A stretch of 64,000 nucleotides of DNA from an uncultured Lachnospiraceae bacterium. GTDB taxonomy: Bacteria > Bacillota > Clostridia > Lachnospirales > Lachnospiraceae. Shown one piece after another: positions 1 through 8,212 of the stretch; position 1 is the stretch's first letter; every line of letters begins with the position of its first letter. The position numbers and the translations under genes were made by a program. The DNA is taken from positions 23,052-87,051 of the forward strand of contig CAMEOT010000009.1 in NCBI GenBank assembly GCA_945929965.1. The letters run 5' to 3'. Under the pieces are notes generated by a model that made no database searches, had not been told where the DNA came from, and was given only the letters and a program-made list of their open reading frames with translations.

Positions 1-452
1 CTATGGCTCTTACCGCCTGTGGAAAGGATCCCCAACTGACGCAGTTTCGAGAAGAGATAGATGCCTTTTGTACCGAGATCTCAGACATTGACACCGCGAT
101 CAACAACGTGGATGCCGAATCCGATAATGCAGCCGATGAACTTTTGGGATATCTGGATCAGTTGGATCAGGATTTTCAGGATTTCGCCGCATTGGATTTT
201 CCTACGGAATTTGATTATCTGGAAAGCATGGCTGATGAAGCCAGCGAATATATGACCACTGCCGTGCAGAGTTATCATGATGCTTTCAGTAACGGCGGAT
301 ACAATCAGCTGACTGCCGATTACGCCAAGGAGAATTACGCCAGAGCTTACAAGCGTATTCAGATCATCATCACTTTCCTTCATGGTGAACAACCGGAGGA
401 TGTCAATCTGACGACGGAAGAAACCACTACAGAAGCTTCTTCCGCCGAATAA
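1..452 (+). CDS. Secreted lipoprotein, 5' end outside window
   Basis: The frame is open from the window edge. The first visible residues, MALTACGKD, look like the end of a lipoprotein signal peptide with lipobox LTAC, so the real start lies before base 1 and the ATG at 3 is probably internal. The mature part (about 140 residues) is acidic, has no membrane segment, looks helical, and ends in a Thr/Glu/Ser-rich tail. It would be tethered to the outer face of the cytoplasmic membrane by the lipidated Cys. I do not recognise a family. A strong hairpin terminator follows 20 bases after the stop. Confidence 0.75.
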   Translation, partial: MALTACGKDPQLTQFREEIDAFCTEISDIDTAINNVDAESDNAADELLGYLDQLDQDFQDFAALDFPTEFDYLESMADEASEYMTTAVQSYHDAFSNGGYNQLTADYAKENYARAYKRIQIIITFLHGEQPEDVNLTTEETTTEASSAE

Positions 453-471
453 TTTCAAATCGCATAGTAAC

Positions 472-502
472 AAAAAGCCCCGTGCAATGCACGGGGCTTT
501 TT
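472..502. terminator. Bidirectional intrinsic terminator
   Basis: A 14-base arm (472-485, AAAAAGCCCCGTGC) pairs perfectly with 489-502 over a 3-base loop. The A run on the left and T run on the right let it end transcription from both sides: the plus-strand lipoprotein gene and the minus-strand membrane-protein cluster, whose last gene stops at 519. Confidence 0.92.
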
Positions 503-518
503 GTTACTTATTAGCTTA

Positions 519-809
519 TTATTTTAAGATCTTGATCTGGCCGAGCAGGGGAACTTCCTTCTCCTGATCCTGGCAAGCATAGATCAGACCCATGATCCAG
601 CATACGAACAGGAAGATGCTCAGAATTGCGCTTACAACGCCACCTACATAAGGAATGACGCGGATAACGCTTGCAACGATCTGTGCTAAGAAAATAACCA
701 GTGCCTGATTCAGATGGAACTTAGCTCCCTCCTTGTCACCTGCGCAAAAAGCAACGATCCAACCGATCCAAGTGATGTACGCAACAATACCCGTAGTTTT
801 TTTATCCAT
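519..809 (-). CDS. DUF4870-like small membrane protein
   Basis: This 96-residue protein has three hydrophobic segments (about 8-23, 35-60, 62-82). The pattern KFHLNQALVIF, then a PYVGG turn, then a C-terminal PLLGQIKIL matches DUF4870/Tic20-like small membrane proteins, whose biochemical role is unknown. The start at 809 has a GAGGGAG ribosome site. It is the last gene of a run of four small membrane proteins on the minus strand and is followed at once by the terminator at 472-502. Confidence 0.75.
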   Translation of the reverse strand: MDKKTTGIVAYITWIGWIVAFCAGDKEGAKFHLNQALVIFLAQIVASVIRVIPYVGGVVSAILSIFLFVCWIMGLIYACQDQEKEVPLLGQIKILK

Positions 810-873
810 TTTTTCTCCCTCTGCACTTTTGTGCGATAAAATATTCTGTATATGTAAAAAATTGCAAATACAG

Positions 874-1308
874 TCAAAGTGAAATGTGAAAACCGAGAAG
901 CAAAATATTTTTCAGGATAAAATTTCCGATCATGATCGCTACCGCCGTATACAGATGCCATTCATGAAAACGCCAGCCTTTTATCCTGCCGAAATGTAAT
1001 CTGGCAAGTGTCTGACTTATCATGAATCCTCCGAAAATGATAATCGTATATATTACCAGCGGATGATACCAGGCCGATACCAGAAAATGTCCCTGAAGAA
1101 GGGCGTTTAACGCTCTGGTACCACCGCATCCCGGGCAATAGATTCCGAACAGACGATAGACGATGCAGGTATATCCTGTATTTTCCAGTATTGGTACGAT
1201 AGCCTTGAGATATAATAAGCTTCCCGTCAAACCAAGTACCAGGAATATCCATCCCGTCAAATAGAGATGGTCTTCCAGGCTGCCTTTTTTAATATGCACC
1301 ATATGCAC
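874..1308 (-). CDS. DUF2752 membrane protein
   Basis: The 144-residue protein contains YCPGCGGTRALNALLQG (about residues 57-73), the diagnostic Cys-Pro-Gly-Cys-Gly-x-Thr-Arg-Ala motif of DUF2752, with three or four membrane segments around it. Function is unknown; the CxxC pair could bind metal or be redox active. Its start overlaps the end of the upstream DUF4190-like gene by 20 bases, suggesting translational coupling. No good ribosome site stands before either candidate ATG (1308 or 1302), so the exact start is uncertain. Confidence 0.75.
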   Translation of the reverse strand: MHMVHIKKGSLEDHLYLTGWIFLVLGLTGSLLYLKAIVPILENTGYTCIVYRLFGIYCPGCGGTRALNALLQGHFLVSAWYHPLVIYTIIIFGGFMISQTLARLHFGRIKGWRFHEWHLYTAVAIMIGNFILKNILLLGFHISL

Positions 1309-1717
1309 CGCTGCCGATCATTGCAACAGAAAATACTACTGCAAGAATCGTGATCAGAATTCCCAGCACGATACCTACGATAGAGCAGATCAGTCCGCCC
1401 TTTGCCAGTCCGGTCTTACCCTGCTTATTGGCAAATACAGCACAGATGATACCGCCGACTCCGAACAATGCTCCTACCCAACCGGTGCAACATCCGAGAA
1501 CGATAGAGAGAATACCCAGTACCAGGCTGACAATTGCCAGTACGTTGGTCTCCTTGTTCTCAGCCTTGGGGGCTTCTACAGTTGCCTGAGGCTGTACATT
1601 AGCGGTATAGTCCTGATAATTGTTAACGGGCTCTACCACGGGAGCCTCCTGTACAGGTTCTGCGGCCGTAGTATCTACTGTAACATTGTTTTCGTTTTCA
1701 AAATTCTGTCCGTCCAT
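1289..1717 (-). CDS. DUF4190-like two-helix membrane protein
   Basis: The 142-residue protein has an acidic, Pro/Val-rich, probably disordered cytosolic N-terminus (1-58), then two Gly-rich membrane helices (about 60-95 and 105-138) joined by the linker ANKQGKTGLAKGG. The helix-GK/TG-helix arrangement is that of DUF4190. Function unknown. It sits 35 bases after the zinc-ribbon/TM2 gene and overlaps the DUF2752 gene, so the four genes 519-2187 are very probably one transcript. Confidence 0.72.
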   Translation of the reverse strand: MDGQNFENENNVTVDTTAAEPVQEAPVVEPVNNYQDYTANVQPQATVEAPKAENKETNVLAIVSLVLGILSIVLGCCTGWVGALFGVGGIICAVFANKQGKTGLAKGGLICSIVGIVLGILITILAVVFSVAMIGSGAYGAY

Positions 1718-1752
1718 TTTTTCCTCTTTCTGTCTTCTTCAGACTTCTTATT

Positions 1753-2187
1753 CTAATCCGCTAACGGATTGCCCTTGCCGTCGGTGTCGATCTTGCCGGT
1801 CAGGATCATGATACCCTCTACCAGTCCCCAGATGCCTACGCCCATTACAAGGAATACGCCGACAACCACGCAGCATAAAAGGATTCCTACAATGGTAAGT
1901 ACCAGCTGGGTAACTGCCTTACCGGTATAACCCAGATAGAAATTATGTACACCGAAGGATCCCAGGAAAATACCTAACAGTCCGGCTACCAGTTTGGATT
2001 TGGCATCCGCTGCCGGTGCCTGCTTATTGGCAACGCCACAATTCAAACACACCGTTGCATCCGGTGCTAAAGGCTTTCCGCAGTTATGGCAGTAATTATT
2101 GCCCTGTCCTTTGGCTACTCCGCACTTTACGCACATCACAGCTTCGTCCGTCATATAAGGCTCGCCGCAATTTTTACAAAAGTACAT
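1753..2187 (-). CDS. Double zinc-ribbon TM2-domain protein
   Basis: Residues 1-52 hold two zinc ribbons made from four CxxC knuckles (FCKNCG, MCVKCG, YCHNCG, VCLNCG). Residues 62-144 are a TM2 domain: two helices with GxFGVHNFYLG between start and turn. Ends in a polar tail. Likely an integral membrane protein with a cytosolic metal-binding head; role unknown. It is first in the cluster. A perfect -10 TATAAT lies at 2242-2247 on the minus strand with only a weak -35, and an AGGGAGG ribosome site precedes the ATG. Confidence 0.82.
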   Translation of the reverse strand: MYFCKNCGEPYMTDEAVMCVKCGVAKGQGNNYCHNCGKPLAPDATVCLNCGVANKQAPAADAKSKLVAGLLGIFLGSFGVHNFYLGYTGKAVTQLVLTIVGILLCCVVVGVFLVMGVGIWGLVEGIMILTGKIDTDGKGNPLAD

Positions 2188-2318
2188 TTGGTCTTCCTCC
2201 CTCTCTCATTTTCCTGACTTTTTTCTCAGTCATTACTGTACATTATACAAGATGTTTGTATATTTTACCAGTATTATTTTCACATTATAAGATGTTATAA
2301 CGTGCAATTTTTATAAAA

Positions 2319-2720
2319 TCATGTAAAATCTATCTGATAAATCTTATTTATCGGAATCTCTGTATCGTTCATGCGAATTTTCCTGGCTGTTTCATCTATT
2401 TTCTGAACATGACCTTCCAGAGTCCGGTAACTGCCTCCGTCCTTTTTGGAATCCGGTACAAAATAAGTGATCTTCACCGGAAACTTTTGTGCCAAATGTT
2501 CGTGAATATAATAGAGTTGTCTGTCAATCTCCTGCTTCCTATCCTCATCCAGTTCGATAAAGCGTTCCGTCAGTCTGGAGGTCTCTCTCAGGGCATCATC
2601 GTATCCCGTAAGCGCCGCAAAGGGAGAAAACTGGGCGGCACGATTCTGCAGAGACATCCTTGGATGTGTCGCAGACACCGGATGGGGCAGATGGAGCATA
2701 TCTTTATATTTTTCGTTCAT
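2319..2720 (-). CDS. YolD-like protein, partner of Y-family polymerase
   Basis: This 133-residue protein matches the YolD-like family: an N-terminal PHPVSATHPRMSLQNRAAQFSPFAAL-type segment (residues 13-37), a charged helical centre, and a C-terminal region beginning near GGSYRTLEGHVQKI that ends with the short IPINKIYQI strand. YolD-like proteins (for example Bacillus YqjX) are commonly encoded beside UmuC-type polymerases and are thought to play an accessory role resembling UmuD. Here it starts 4 bases after the polymerase stop codon, so it shares the SOS-type promoter. Confidence 0.82.
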   Translation of the reverse strand: MNEKYKDMLHLPHPVSATHPRMSLQNRAAQFSPFAALTGYDDALRETSRLTERFIELDEDRKQEIDRQLYYIHEHLAQKFPVKITYFVPDSKKDGGSYRTLEGHVQKIDETARKIRMNDTEIPINKIYQIDFT

Positions 2721-2724
2721 ATTA

Positions 2725-4266
2725 TTATGCCTTATGACCGCCGATCTGGCGGTTCCTGTCTATCGTGGTAGCACCCTCCTGAAGATCGGCGGCTCTTAAA
2801 ATAGCATTTTTTCCGTATTTGGATTTCACGCTAAGCATGGCTTCCAGCAGATGTTTTTCCTTTTCCAGATGTTCCTTTTCCTTCTGCGTGTCCTCCTTTG
2901 GTGCATCGTCCGACAACAGTCCTCCGGAAAACAGATCCAGCTGTTCGTAGACCGGCTCCTCCTTCACACTGTCTGCCTCTTTTAAATGATTTGCCACCAG
3001 CGTGATCCTGCGGGCAAGCAACATGGGATCTACGATCCGTTCATACAATTCCATGGTCGTATCTGTGATCCTGGCAGCGGATGCGGTCATATTTCCAAGA
3101 TTCCCGGTACCATGGGCATGTTTCGGTACACTTCTGCCGTAGCGGTCCACGGTGATCTCGCCGTGATAACGATCCGCAATCCCGGGGATCTTCAGGTTAT
3201 CAATGTCATACCCCACCGTCAGTACGATCTGGTCCGTCACCAGCTGCTTCTCCACCAGATCCAGTGCCAGCTGCTCTGCCATCTCCCGGACCACGATCTT
3301 CGTCTGGGTAAAATCCGTAGCACAATGCAGCACCTGTCCGGAACTGATACAGTTGGTCTCCGGGCGGTAAGCTTTGATCAGATCCATGGTCACCGGTTCG
3401 TATCCCCAGGCATGATCGATCAGAAGTTCCGCGTTGATTCCAAACATTTCATACAGCAGATCCTCATTATAGTAATCACTTACTCCGCCGATGGAGCAGC
3501 GGGCGATATCTCCCATGGTGAACATTCCGGCAGCTTCCAGCTTTTTACGGTATCCTGCGCCCACCCGCCAGAAGTCTGTCAGCGGCTTATGGTCCCACAG
3601 CAGTTCCCGATAGCTGATCTCATCCAGCTTTGCGATCCGCACGCCATTTGCATCCGGTTCCATGTGCTTTGCCACGATATCCATTGCCACCTTACACAGA
3701 TACAGATTCGTTCCGATTCCCGCAGTGGCTGTCAGTCCCTTTTTCTCCAGGATTTCTGTAGCGATTGCGGATGCCAGCTCTTCCGCTGTCATTTTATAAG
3801 TCTTCAGATACTGCGTCACATCCAGGAATACTTCATCGATGGAATAGACATGAATATCCTCCGGGGCAATATATTTCAAATATATATCATAGATCTGTGT
3901 ACTGTATTCCAGATATCTCACCATCCGGGGCGTTGCCGTGACAAAGCCCACCTCCAGTTCCGGATGTTCCTGTAATTCATCTGCGAAGGTGCTTTTGCCG
4001 GAAAACCTGCCGCCGGGTGCCCGTACTTTCCGCAGGGCATTCACTTCTCTCACCTTGGAAATTACTTCAAACAGTCTGGCTCTTCCGGGGATACCATAGA
4101 CTTTTAAGGAGGGGGATACTGCCAGGCAGATGGTCTTCTGCGTCCGGGAGGCATCTGCCACCACCAGATTCGTATTCAGAGGATCTAAGCCTCTGTCCAC
4201 GCACTCCACGGAGGCATAAAAGGACTTCAGATCCATAGCAATATAAATATGGGATGATTGCTCCAT
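2725..4266 (-). CDS. Y-family translesion DNA polymerase (UmuC/UvrX type)
   Basis: The 513-residue protein has the Y-family catalytic pattern: Asp12 in AMDLKSFYASVE, and Asp144-Glu145 in YSIDEVFLDV, the metal-binding carboxylates. HhH/thumb and little-finger regions follow, and QLDLF at 442-446 fits a sliding-clamp binding peptide. A charged tail of about 65 residues follows it. The length and YolD partner point to the Gram-positive UmuC/UvrX/YqjW group rather than plain DinB. Translation starts behind AAAGGAGG. An SOS-like box lies in its promoter (4306-4320), so damage induction is expected. Confidence 0.9.
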   Translation of the reverse strand: MEQSSHIYIAMDLKSFYASVECVDRGLDPLNTNLVVADASRTQKTICLAVSPSLKVYGIPGRARLFEVISKVREVNALRKVRAPGGRFSGKSTFADELQEHPELEVGFVTATPRMVRYLEYSTQIYDIYLKYIAPEDIHVYSIDEVFLDVTQYLKTYKMTAEELASAIATEILEKKGLTATAGIGTNLYLCKVAMDIVAKHMEPDANGVRIAKLDEISYRELLWDHKPLTDFWRVGAGYRKKLEAAGMFTMGDIARCSIGGVSDYYNEDLLYEMFGINAELLIDHAWGYEPVTMDLIKAYRPETNCISSGQVLHCATDFTQTKIVVREMAEQLALDLVEKQLVTDQIVLTVGYDIDNLKIPGIADRYHGEITVDRYGRSVPKHAHGTGNLGNMTASAARITDTTMELYERIVDPMLLARRITLVANHLKEADSVKEEPVYEQLDLFSGGLLSDDAPKEDTQKEKEHLEKEKHLLEAMLSVKSKYGKNAILRAADLQEGATTIDRNRQIGGHKA

Positions 4267-4298
4267 AAATGCCTCCTTTCAAATACTTTCTGTAAATG

Positions 4299-4327
4299 AT
4301 TATATCAGAATACATGTTCGATTACAA
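4299..4327 (-). promoter_or_regulatory. SigmaA promoter of the umuC-yolD operon
   Basis: On the minus strand, -35 TTGTAA (4327-4322) and a perfect -10 TATAAT (4304-4299) are separated by 17 bases. The spacer carries the SOS-like box described separately. The polymerase ATG is 33 bases beyond the -10. Confidence 0.72.
4306..4320 (-). promoter_or_regulatory. LexA (SOS) operator candidate
   Basis: The minus strand reads CGAACATGTATTCT, matching 12 of 14 positions of the Bacillus-type LexA consensus CGAACRNRYGTTYC. It fills the spacer between the -35 and -10 of the polymerase gene, where bound LexA would block RNA polymerase. The right half (ATTC instead of GTTC) is degenerate. Confidence 0.65.
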
Positions 4328-4340
4328 AGTAATTTTATGG

Positions 4341-4370
4341 AAAAAAAGACTCCCGAAAAAATCGGGAGTC
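4341..4370 (-). terminator. Terminator of the GGGtGRT operon
   Basis: A 9-base perfect stem (4348-4356 with 4362-4370, GACTCCCGA) is followed on the minus strand by seven T (4347-4341). It lies 25 bases after the GGGtGRT stop codon. Confidence 0.92.
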
Positions 4371-4394
4371 AAAAAATTCTGAAAATCAGATGGC

Positions 4395-5405
4395 TTAGAA
4401 CTTACCAGCCTTAGCAGCTTCCTCGATGGATACGGCAACAGCTACGGTAGCACCTACCATAGGGTTGTTACCCATACCGATCAGACCCATCATCTCAACG
4501 TGTGCAGGTACGGAGGAAGAACCAGCGAACTGCGCATCAGAGTGCATACGACCCAGAGTATCGGTGAAACCGTAAGAAGCGGGACCTGCAGCCATGTTAT
4601 CGGGATGCAGAGTACGTCCGGTACCGCCGCCGGAAGCAACGGAGAAATATTTCTTGCCTGCTTCCAGTCTCTCCTTCTTGTAAGTACCGGCTACGGGATG
4701 CTGGAAACGGGTAGGGTTGGTAGAGTTACCGGTAATGGATACGTCTACGTTCTCTTTCCACATGATAGCAACACCTTCGGGAACGCTGTTAGCGCCGTAG
4801 CAGTTAACCTTAGCACGAAGTCCCTCGGAGTAAGCGATTCTCTCTACTTCGGTAACGGTGTTGGTGTAAGGATCATAAGAGGTCTCAACAAAGGTAAATC
4901 CGTTGATACGGGAAATGATCTTTGCAGCGTCCTTACCAAGACCGTTCAGGATAACACGTAAAGGCTTCTGACGAACTTTGTTAGCCTTCTCTGCGATACC
5001 GATAGCACCCTCTGCTGCTGCGAAGGACTCATGTCCAGCCAGGAAACAGAAGCAGTCGGTATCCTCTTCCAGTAACATCTTGCCCAGGTTACCATGACCA
5101 AGACCTACCTTACGGGTATCAGCAACGGAACCGGGGATACAGAATGCCTGTAAGCCTTCGCCGATAGCTGCAGCTGCCTCAGATGCCTTTCTGCTGCCTT
5201 TCTTGATTGCGATTGCAGCGCCTACAGTGTAAGCCCAGCAAGCATTTTCAAAACAGATGGGCTGGATTTTCTTAACCTGATCGTATACATCCAGACCTGC
5301 ATCTTTTGTGATCTTCTCTGCTTCTTCGATAGAGGAGATACCATAGCTGTTCAGTACAGCGTTGATCTTATCAATACGTCTTTCATATGATTCAAATAAA
5401 GCCAT
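4395..5405 (-). CDS. GGGtGRT family protein of unknown function
   Basis: The 336-residue protein carries GGGTGRT at about 259-265, the motif that names this family, and a conserved-looking Gly/Met-rich end (HVEMMGLIGMGNNPMVGATV). Other landmarks are FENACWAYTVGAA, GLGHGNLGKMLLEEDTDCFCFLAGHESFAAAEGA and SITGNSTNPTRFQHP. No signal peptide or membrane segment, so it should be cytosolic. The family has no assigned reaction to my knowledge. It follows a NifU-like scaffold gene by 20 bases, which suggests an iron-sulfur protein or a step needing one; several Cys could be ligands. It ends with a strong terminator. Confidence 0.85.
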   Translation of the reverse strand: MALFESYERRIDKINAVLNSYGISSIEEAEKITKDAGLDVYDQVKKIQPICFENACWAYTVGAAIAIKKGSRKASEAAAAIGEGLQAFCIPGSVADTRKVGLGHGNLGKMLLEEDTDCFCFLAGHESFAAAEGAIGIAEKANKVRQKPLRVILNGLGKDAAKIISRINGFTFVETSYDPYTNTVTEVERIAYSEGLRAKVNCYGANSVPEGVAIMWKENVDVSITGNSTNPTRFQHPVAGTYKKERLEAGKKYFSVASGGGTGRTLHPDNMAAGPASYGFTDTLGRMHSDAQFAGSSSVPAHVEMMGLIGMGNNPMVGATVAVAVSIEEAAKAGKF

Positions 5406-5425
5406 TTTTTCTGTCCTCCTATATC

Positions 5426-6118
5426 TTATTGTTTTCTGGGATCGATGATCTTAACTGCATCATCTACACGACCATACTGGCCCTTAGCCTTTTCCCATGC
5501 AGTGTTGGCATCGTCACCCTTCTTGATGAAGTCGGTCATCTTGCCGAGGTTAACGAACTGGTAACCGATGATCTGATCATCCTTGTCCAGAGCGATACCG
5601 GTTACATAACCTTCTGCCATCTCCAGATAACGGGGACCCTTCTTCAGAGTACCGTACATAGTACCAACCTGGCTTCTTAAGCCCTTACCGAGATCTTCCA
5701 GACCTGCACCGACAGGCAGACCCTCCTCAGAGAATGCACTCTGGGTACGACCGTATACGATCTGTAAGAACAGCTCTCTCATAGCGGTATTGATTGCATC
5801 ACATACAAGGTCAGTATTTAAAGCTTCCATAACGGTCAGACCGGGCAGAATCTCAGCAGCCATAGCTGCGGAATGGGTCATACCGGAACATCCAACGGTC
5901 TCAACCAGAGCCTCCTGGATGATGCCTTCCTTAACGTTCAGGGTCAGCTTACATGCACCCTGCTGAGGTGCACACCAGCCCACACCGTGAGTCAGACCGG
6001 AAATATCCTTAACTTCTTTTGCCTGCACCCATTTTGCCTCTTCGGGAATGGGAGCACAACCATGATGTACGCCCTGTGCAACGGGACACATTTCTTCAAC
6101 TTCTTTTGAATAAATCAT
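5426..6118 (-). CDS. NifU/IscU-like iron-sulfur cluster scaffold
   Basis: The 230-residue protein resembles the IscU/NifU N-terminal domain: GACKLTLNV parallels the first scaffold Cys region, TVGCSGMTHSAAMAAEIL the second, and a further Cys is in DLVCDAIN. Extra Cys are at 11, 20 and 49. The C-terminal 90 residues (LEDLGKGLRSQVG onwards) are not IscU-like and may be specific to this subfamily. Scaffold proteins assemble Fe-S clusters for delivery. Being coupled to the GGGtGRT gene and not to an iscS/nifS or suf operon, it may be dedicated to that partner. Start has AAAGGAG. Confidence 0.8.
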   Translation of the reverse strand: MIYSKEVEEMCPVAQGVHHGCAPIPEEAKWVQAKEVKDISGLTHGVGWCAPQQGACKLTLNVKEGIIQEALVETVGCSGMTHSAAMAAEILPGLTVMEALNTDLVCDAINTAMRELFLQIVYGRTQSAFSEEGLPVGAGLEDLGKGLRSQVGTMYGTLKKGPRYLEMAEGYVTGIALDKDDQIIGYQFVNLGKMTDFIKKGDDANTAWEKAKGQYGRVDDAVKIIDPRKQ

Positions 6119-6246
6119 GTGAAATCTCCTTTCAATATGTACTTATAATACTATTGATAAAATAATATCATAATGGTCGTGTTCATTCTCTCATATTTCC
6201 CTAAAAAAATCTAGTGGGTTTTGACATTTTTTTCATTAGTTCCTAT

Positions 6247-6290
6247 GAAAAAACACCATATTCTTACGCCGCAGCGCAGGAATATGGTGT
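6247..6290 (-). terminator. Terminator after inorganic pyrophosphatase gene
   Basis: An 11-base perfect stem (6253-6263 with 6280-6290, ACACCATATTC) is followed on the minus strand by an uninterrupted T run. It ends the transcript of the pyrophosphatase gene and separates it from the NifU-like operon. Confidence 0.82.
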
Positions 6291-6322
6291 TATGTGACTA
6301 TTGAAAATCAATTATCAATTAT

Positions 6323-6874
6323 TTACCAGCTCTTGATAAAGGTATCAATGTAGTTATCGAGACATTTCTTGATGACTTCGATGGCTTCTTCTCTGTTACC
6401 CTTTTCATTGACTGCAGTGGTCTTGTTCTCCAGTGCCTTATATACTGTGAAGAAATGTTCCATCTCGTCCACCACATGACTGGGCAGCTCGGAAATATCA
6501 TGGTAGCAGTTATAATTAGGATCATTGAAAGGAACCGCAATGATCTTCTCGTCGTTTTTGCCATTGTCCAGCATGGAGATTACACCGATAGGATACGCTC
6601 TTACCAGGGTCATGGGCTGTACCGGCTCGGAACACAATAACAATACGTCTAACGGGTCACCGTCGTCGCCGTAGGTTCTGGGAATGAATCCGTAGTTAGC
6701 GGGATAATGGGTAGACGTATGCAGGATACGGTCCAGGATCAGAAGACCGGTCTCCTTGTCCAGTTCATACTTGTTTTTACTGCCCTTAGAGATCTCAATG
6801 ACACAGACAAAATCTGTGGGAGTGACTCTCTGGGTGCTCATGGTATGCCAAATGCTTCCGTTTACTTCTTTCAT
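6323..6874 (-). CDS. ppa: Inorganic pyrophosphatase, family I
   Basis: This 183-residue cytosolic enzyme hydrolyses pyrophosphate to phosphate, pulling biosynthetic reactions forward. The family I signature DGDPLDVLLL (about 71-80), with its metal-binding Asp residues, is present, as are the preceding HYPANYGFIPRT and later KNDEKIIAVPFNDP segments. The first ATG has a good AGAGGAGAG ribosome site. Followed by its own terminator. Confidence 0.92.
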   Translation of the reverse strand: MKEVNGSIWHTMSTQRVTPTDFVCVIEISKGSKNKYELDKETGLLILDRILHTSTHYPANYGFIPRTYGDDGDPLDVLLLCSEPVQPMTLVRAYPIGVISMLDNGKNDEKIIAVPFNDPNYNCYHDISELPSHVVDEMEHFFTVYKALENKTTAVNEKGNREEAIEVIKKCLDNYIDTFIKSW

Positions 6875-6936
6875 AATCTCTCTCCTCTACTCTTATAGTT
6901 ATTTCCGGGCAAAACATCCGGAGAATACACAGGTCA

Positions 6937-8184
6937 TTATCCACGGATCTGACCGTTTCCGTGGATCTTGTATTTATAGGAGGTCAGCTCCTTCAGACCC
7001 ATAGGTCCTCTTGCGTGCAGTTTCTGTGTACTGATGCCGATCTCCGCGCCAAATCCAAATTCAAATCCATCCGTAAAACGTGTGGATGCATTGACATAGA
7101 CACAGGCAGCATCCACTTCGTTTAAGAACTTTTCCGCCGTCTCCGCATTTTCCGTCACGATGCATTCCGAATGCTTCGTGTTATAGCGGTTGATATGGGC
7201 AATAGCCTCTTCCACGCTGTCCACGGTCTTGATGGACAGGATATAATCCAGATATTCCGTACCGTAATCTGCTTCCGTAGCGGGAATACAGTCTGTAAGA
7301 ATCTCTCTGGTACTTTCATCTCCGCGAAGCTCCACATTTTGGGGTTTCAGCGTCTCTGCCATTTTCGGAAGAAACCGGTCGCGAATCTCACGATGTACCA
7401 CCAGGGATTCACAGGCATTGCAGACACCAATCCGCTGGGTCTTGGCATTCATTAGGATCTTTACCGCCATGTCCACATCGGCATCCTTGTCCACATAGAC
7501 GTGGCAGTTGCCGGTACCGGTCTCGATCACAGGAATGGTGCTGTTCTCAACTACGCTGCGGATCAGTCCCGCACCACCTCTGGGGATCAGTACATCCACG
7601 TATTCCTTCATCTTCATGAACTGTGCGGTGACTGCACGGTCCGTATCCTCAATTAACTGCACGGCTGTCCTTGGCATCCCACAGGCTTCCAACGCATCCT
7701 GCAATACTTTTACGATAGCGATATTGGAGTGGATGGCATCACTGCCTCCCTTTAAGATCACGGCATTTCCCGTCTTGAAACACAGTCCGAAGGCATCCGC
7801 CGTCACATTGGGACGTGCTTCGTAGATAATGCCGATGACGCCTAGCGGGACTCTGACCTTGTCGATCTTCAGCCCGTTGGGACGCTCGAAATGCTCCATG
7901 GTCTCACCGATGCAGTCCGGGAGCGCCGCTATCTGCATAAGTCCCTCCGCAATCTGTGCGATCCGGTCACCGGTAAGTTTTAAACGATCCAAAAGTCCCG
8001 GATTCATTCCGTTCTTTCTGCCGTTTTCCAGATCCAACGCATTGGCGGACAAGATCTCTTCCTGTCTGTCACACAGATACTTTGCCGCTGCCTGCAATGC
8101 TATATTTTTCTCTTCGGTTGTCAGCTTCTGCAATACGTATTTGGTATCGCAGGCATTCTTCCCCAGTTCTAAAAGCTCAGCCAT
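6937..8184 (-). CDS. proA: Glutamate-5-semialdehyde dehydrogenase
   Basis: The 415-residue enzyme reduces gamma-glutamyl phosphate with NADPH to glutamate semialdehyde, the second step of proline synthesis. Family landmarks include [29 protein letters not shown], the active-site Cys in [10 protein letters not shown], and the C-terminal [17 protein letters not shown]. The start at 8184 is preferred over a TTG six codons upstream because GGAAAGGCG fits as its ribosome site. proB lies about 0.9 kb upstream on the same strand with two small genes between, so the proline genes are probably co-transcribed. Confidence 0.95.
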   Translation of the reverse strand: MAELLELGKNACDTKYVLQKLTTEEKNIALQAAAKYLCDRQEEILSANALDLENGRKNGMNPGLLDRLKLTGDRIAQIAEGLMQIAALPDCIGETMEHFERPNGLKIDKVRVPLGVIGIIYEARPNVTADAFGLCFKTGNAVILKGGSDAIHSNIAIVKVLQDALEACGMPRTAVQLIEDTDRAVTAQFMKMKEYVDVLIPRGGAGLIRSVVENSTIPVIETGTGNCHVYVDKDADVDMAVKILMNAKTQRIGVCNACESLVVHREIRDRFLPKMAETLKPQNVELRGDESTREILTDCIPATEADYGTEYLDYILSIKTVDSVEEAIAHINRYNTKHSECIVTENAETAEKFLNEVDAACVYVNASTRFTDGFEFGFGAEIGISTQKLHARGPMGLKELTSYKYKIHGNGQIRG

Positions 8185-8212
8185 TTTTCTTCGCCTTTCC
8201 AAAACAATGCGT

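Noticed and set aside
2986..3975. Open frame of 329 codons on the plus strand
   Set aside because: It is antisense to the Y-family polymerase gene, has no ribosome site and a His/Cys-rich composition typical of a reverse-strand shadow.
6301..6325. ATTGAAAATCAATTATCAATT near the pyrophosphatase stop as another copy of the 15-base repeat end
   Set aside because: Only a loose likeness to GTAAATTGAGAGTTA; simple AT-rich repetition explains it.
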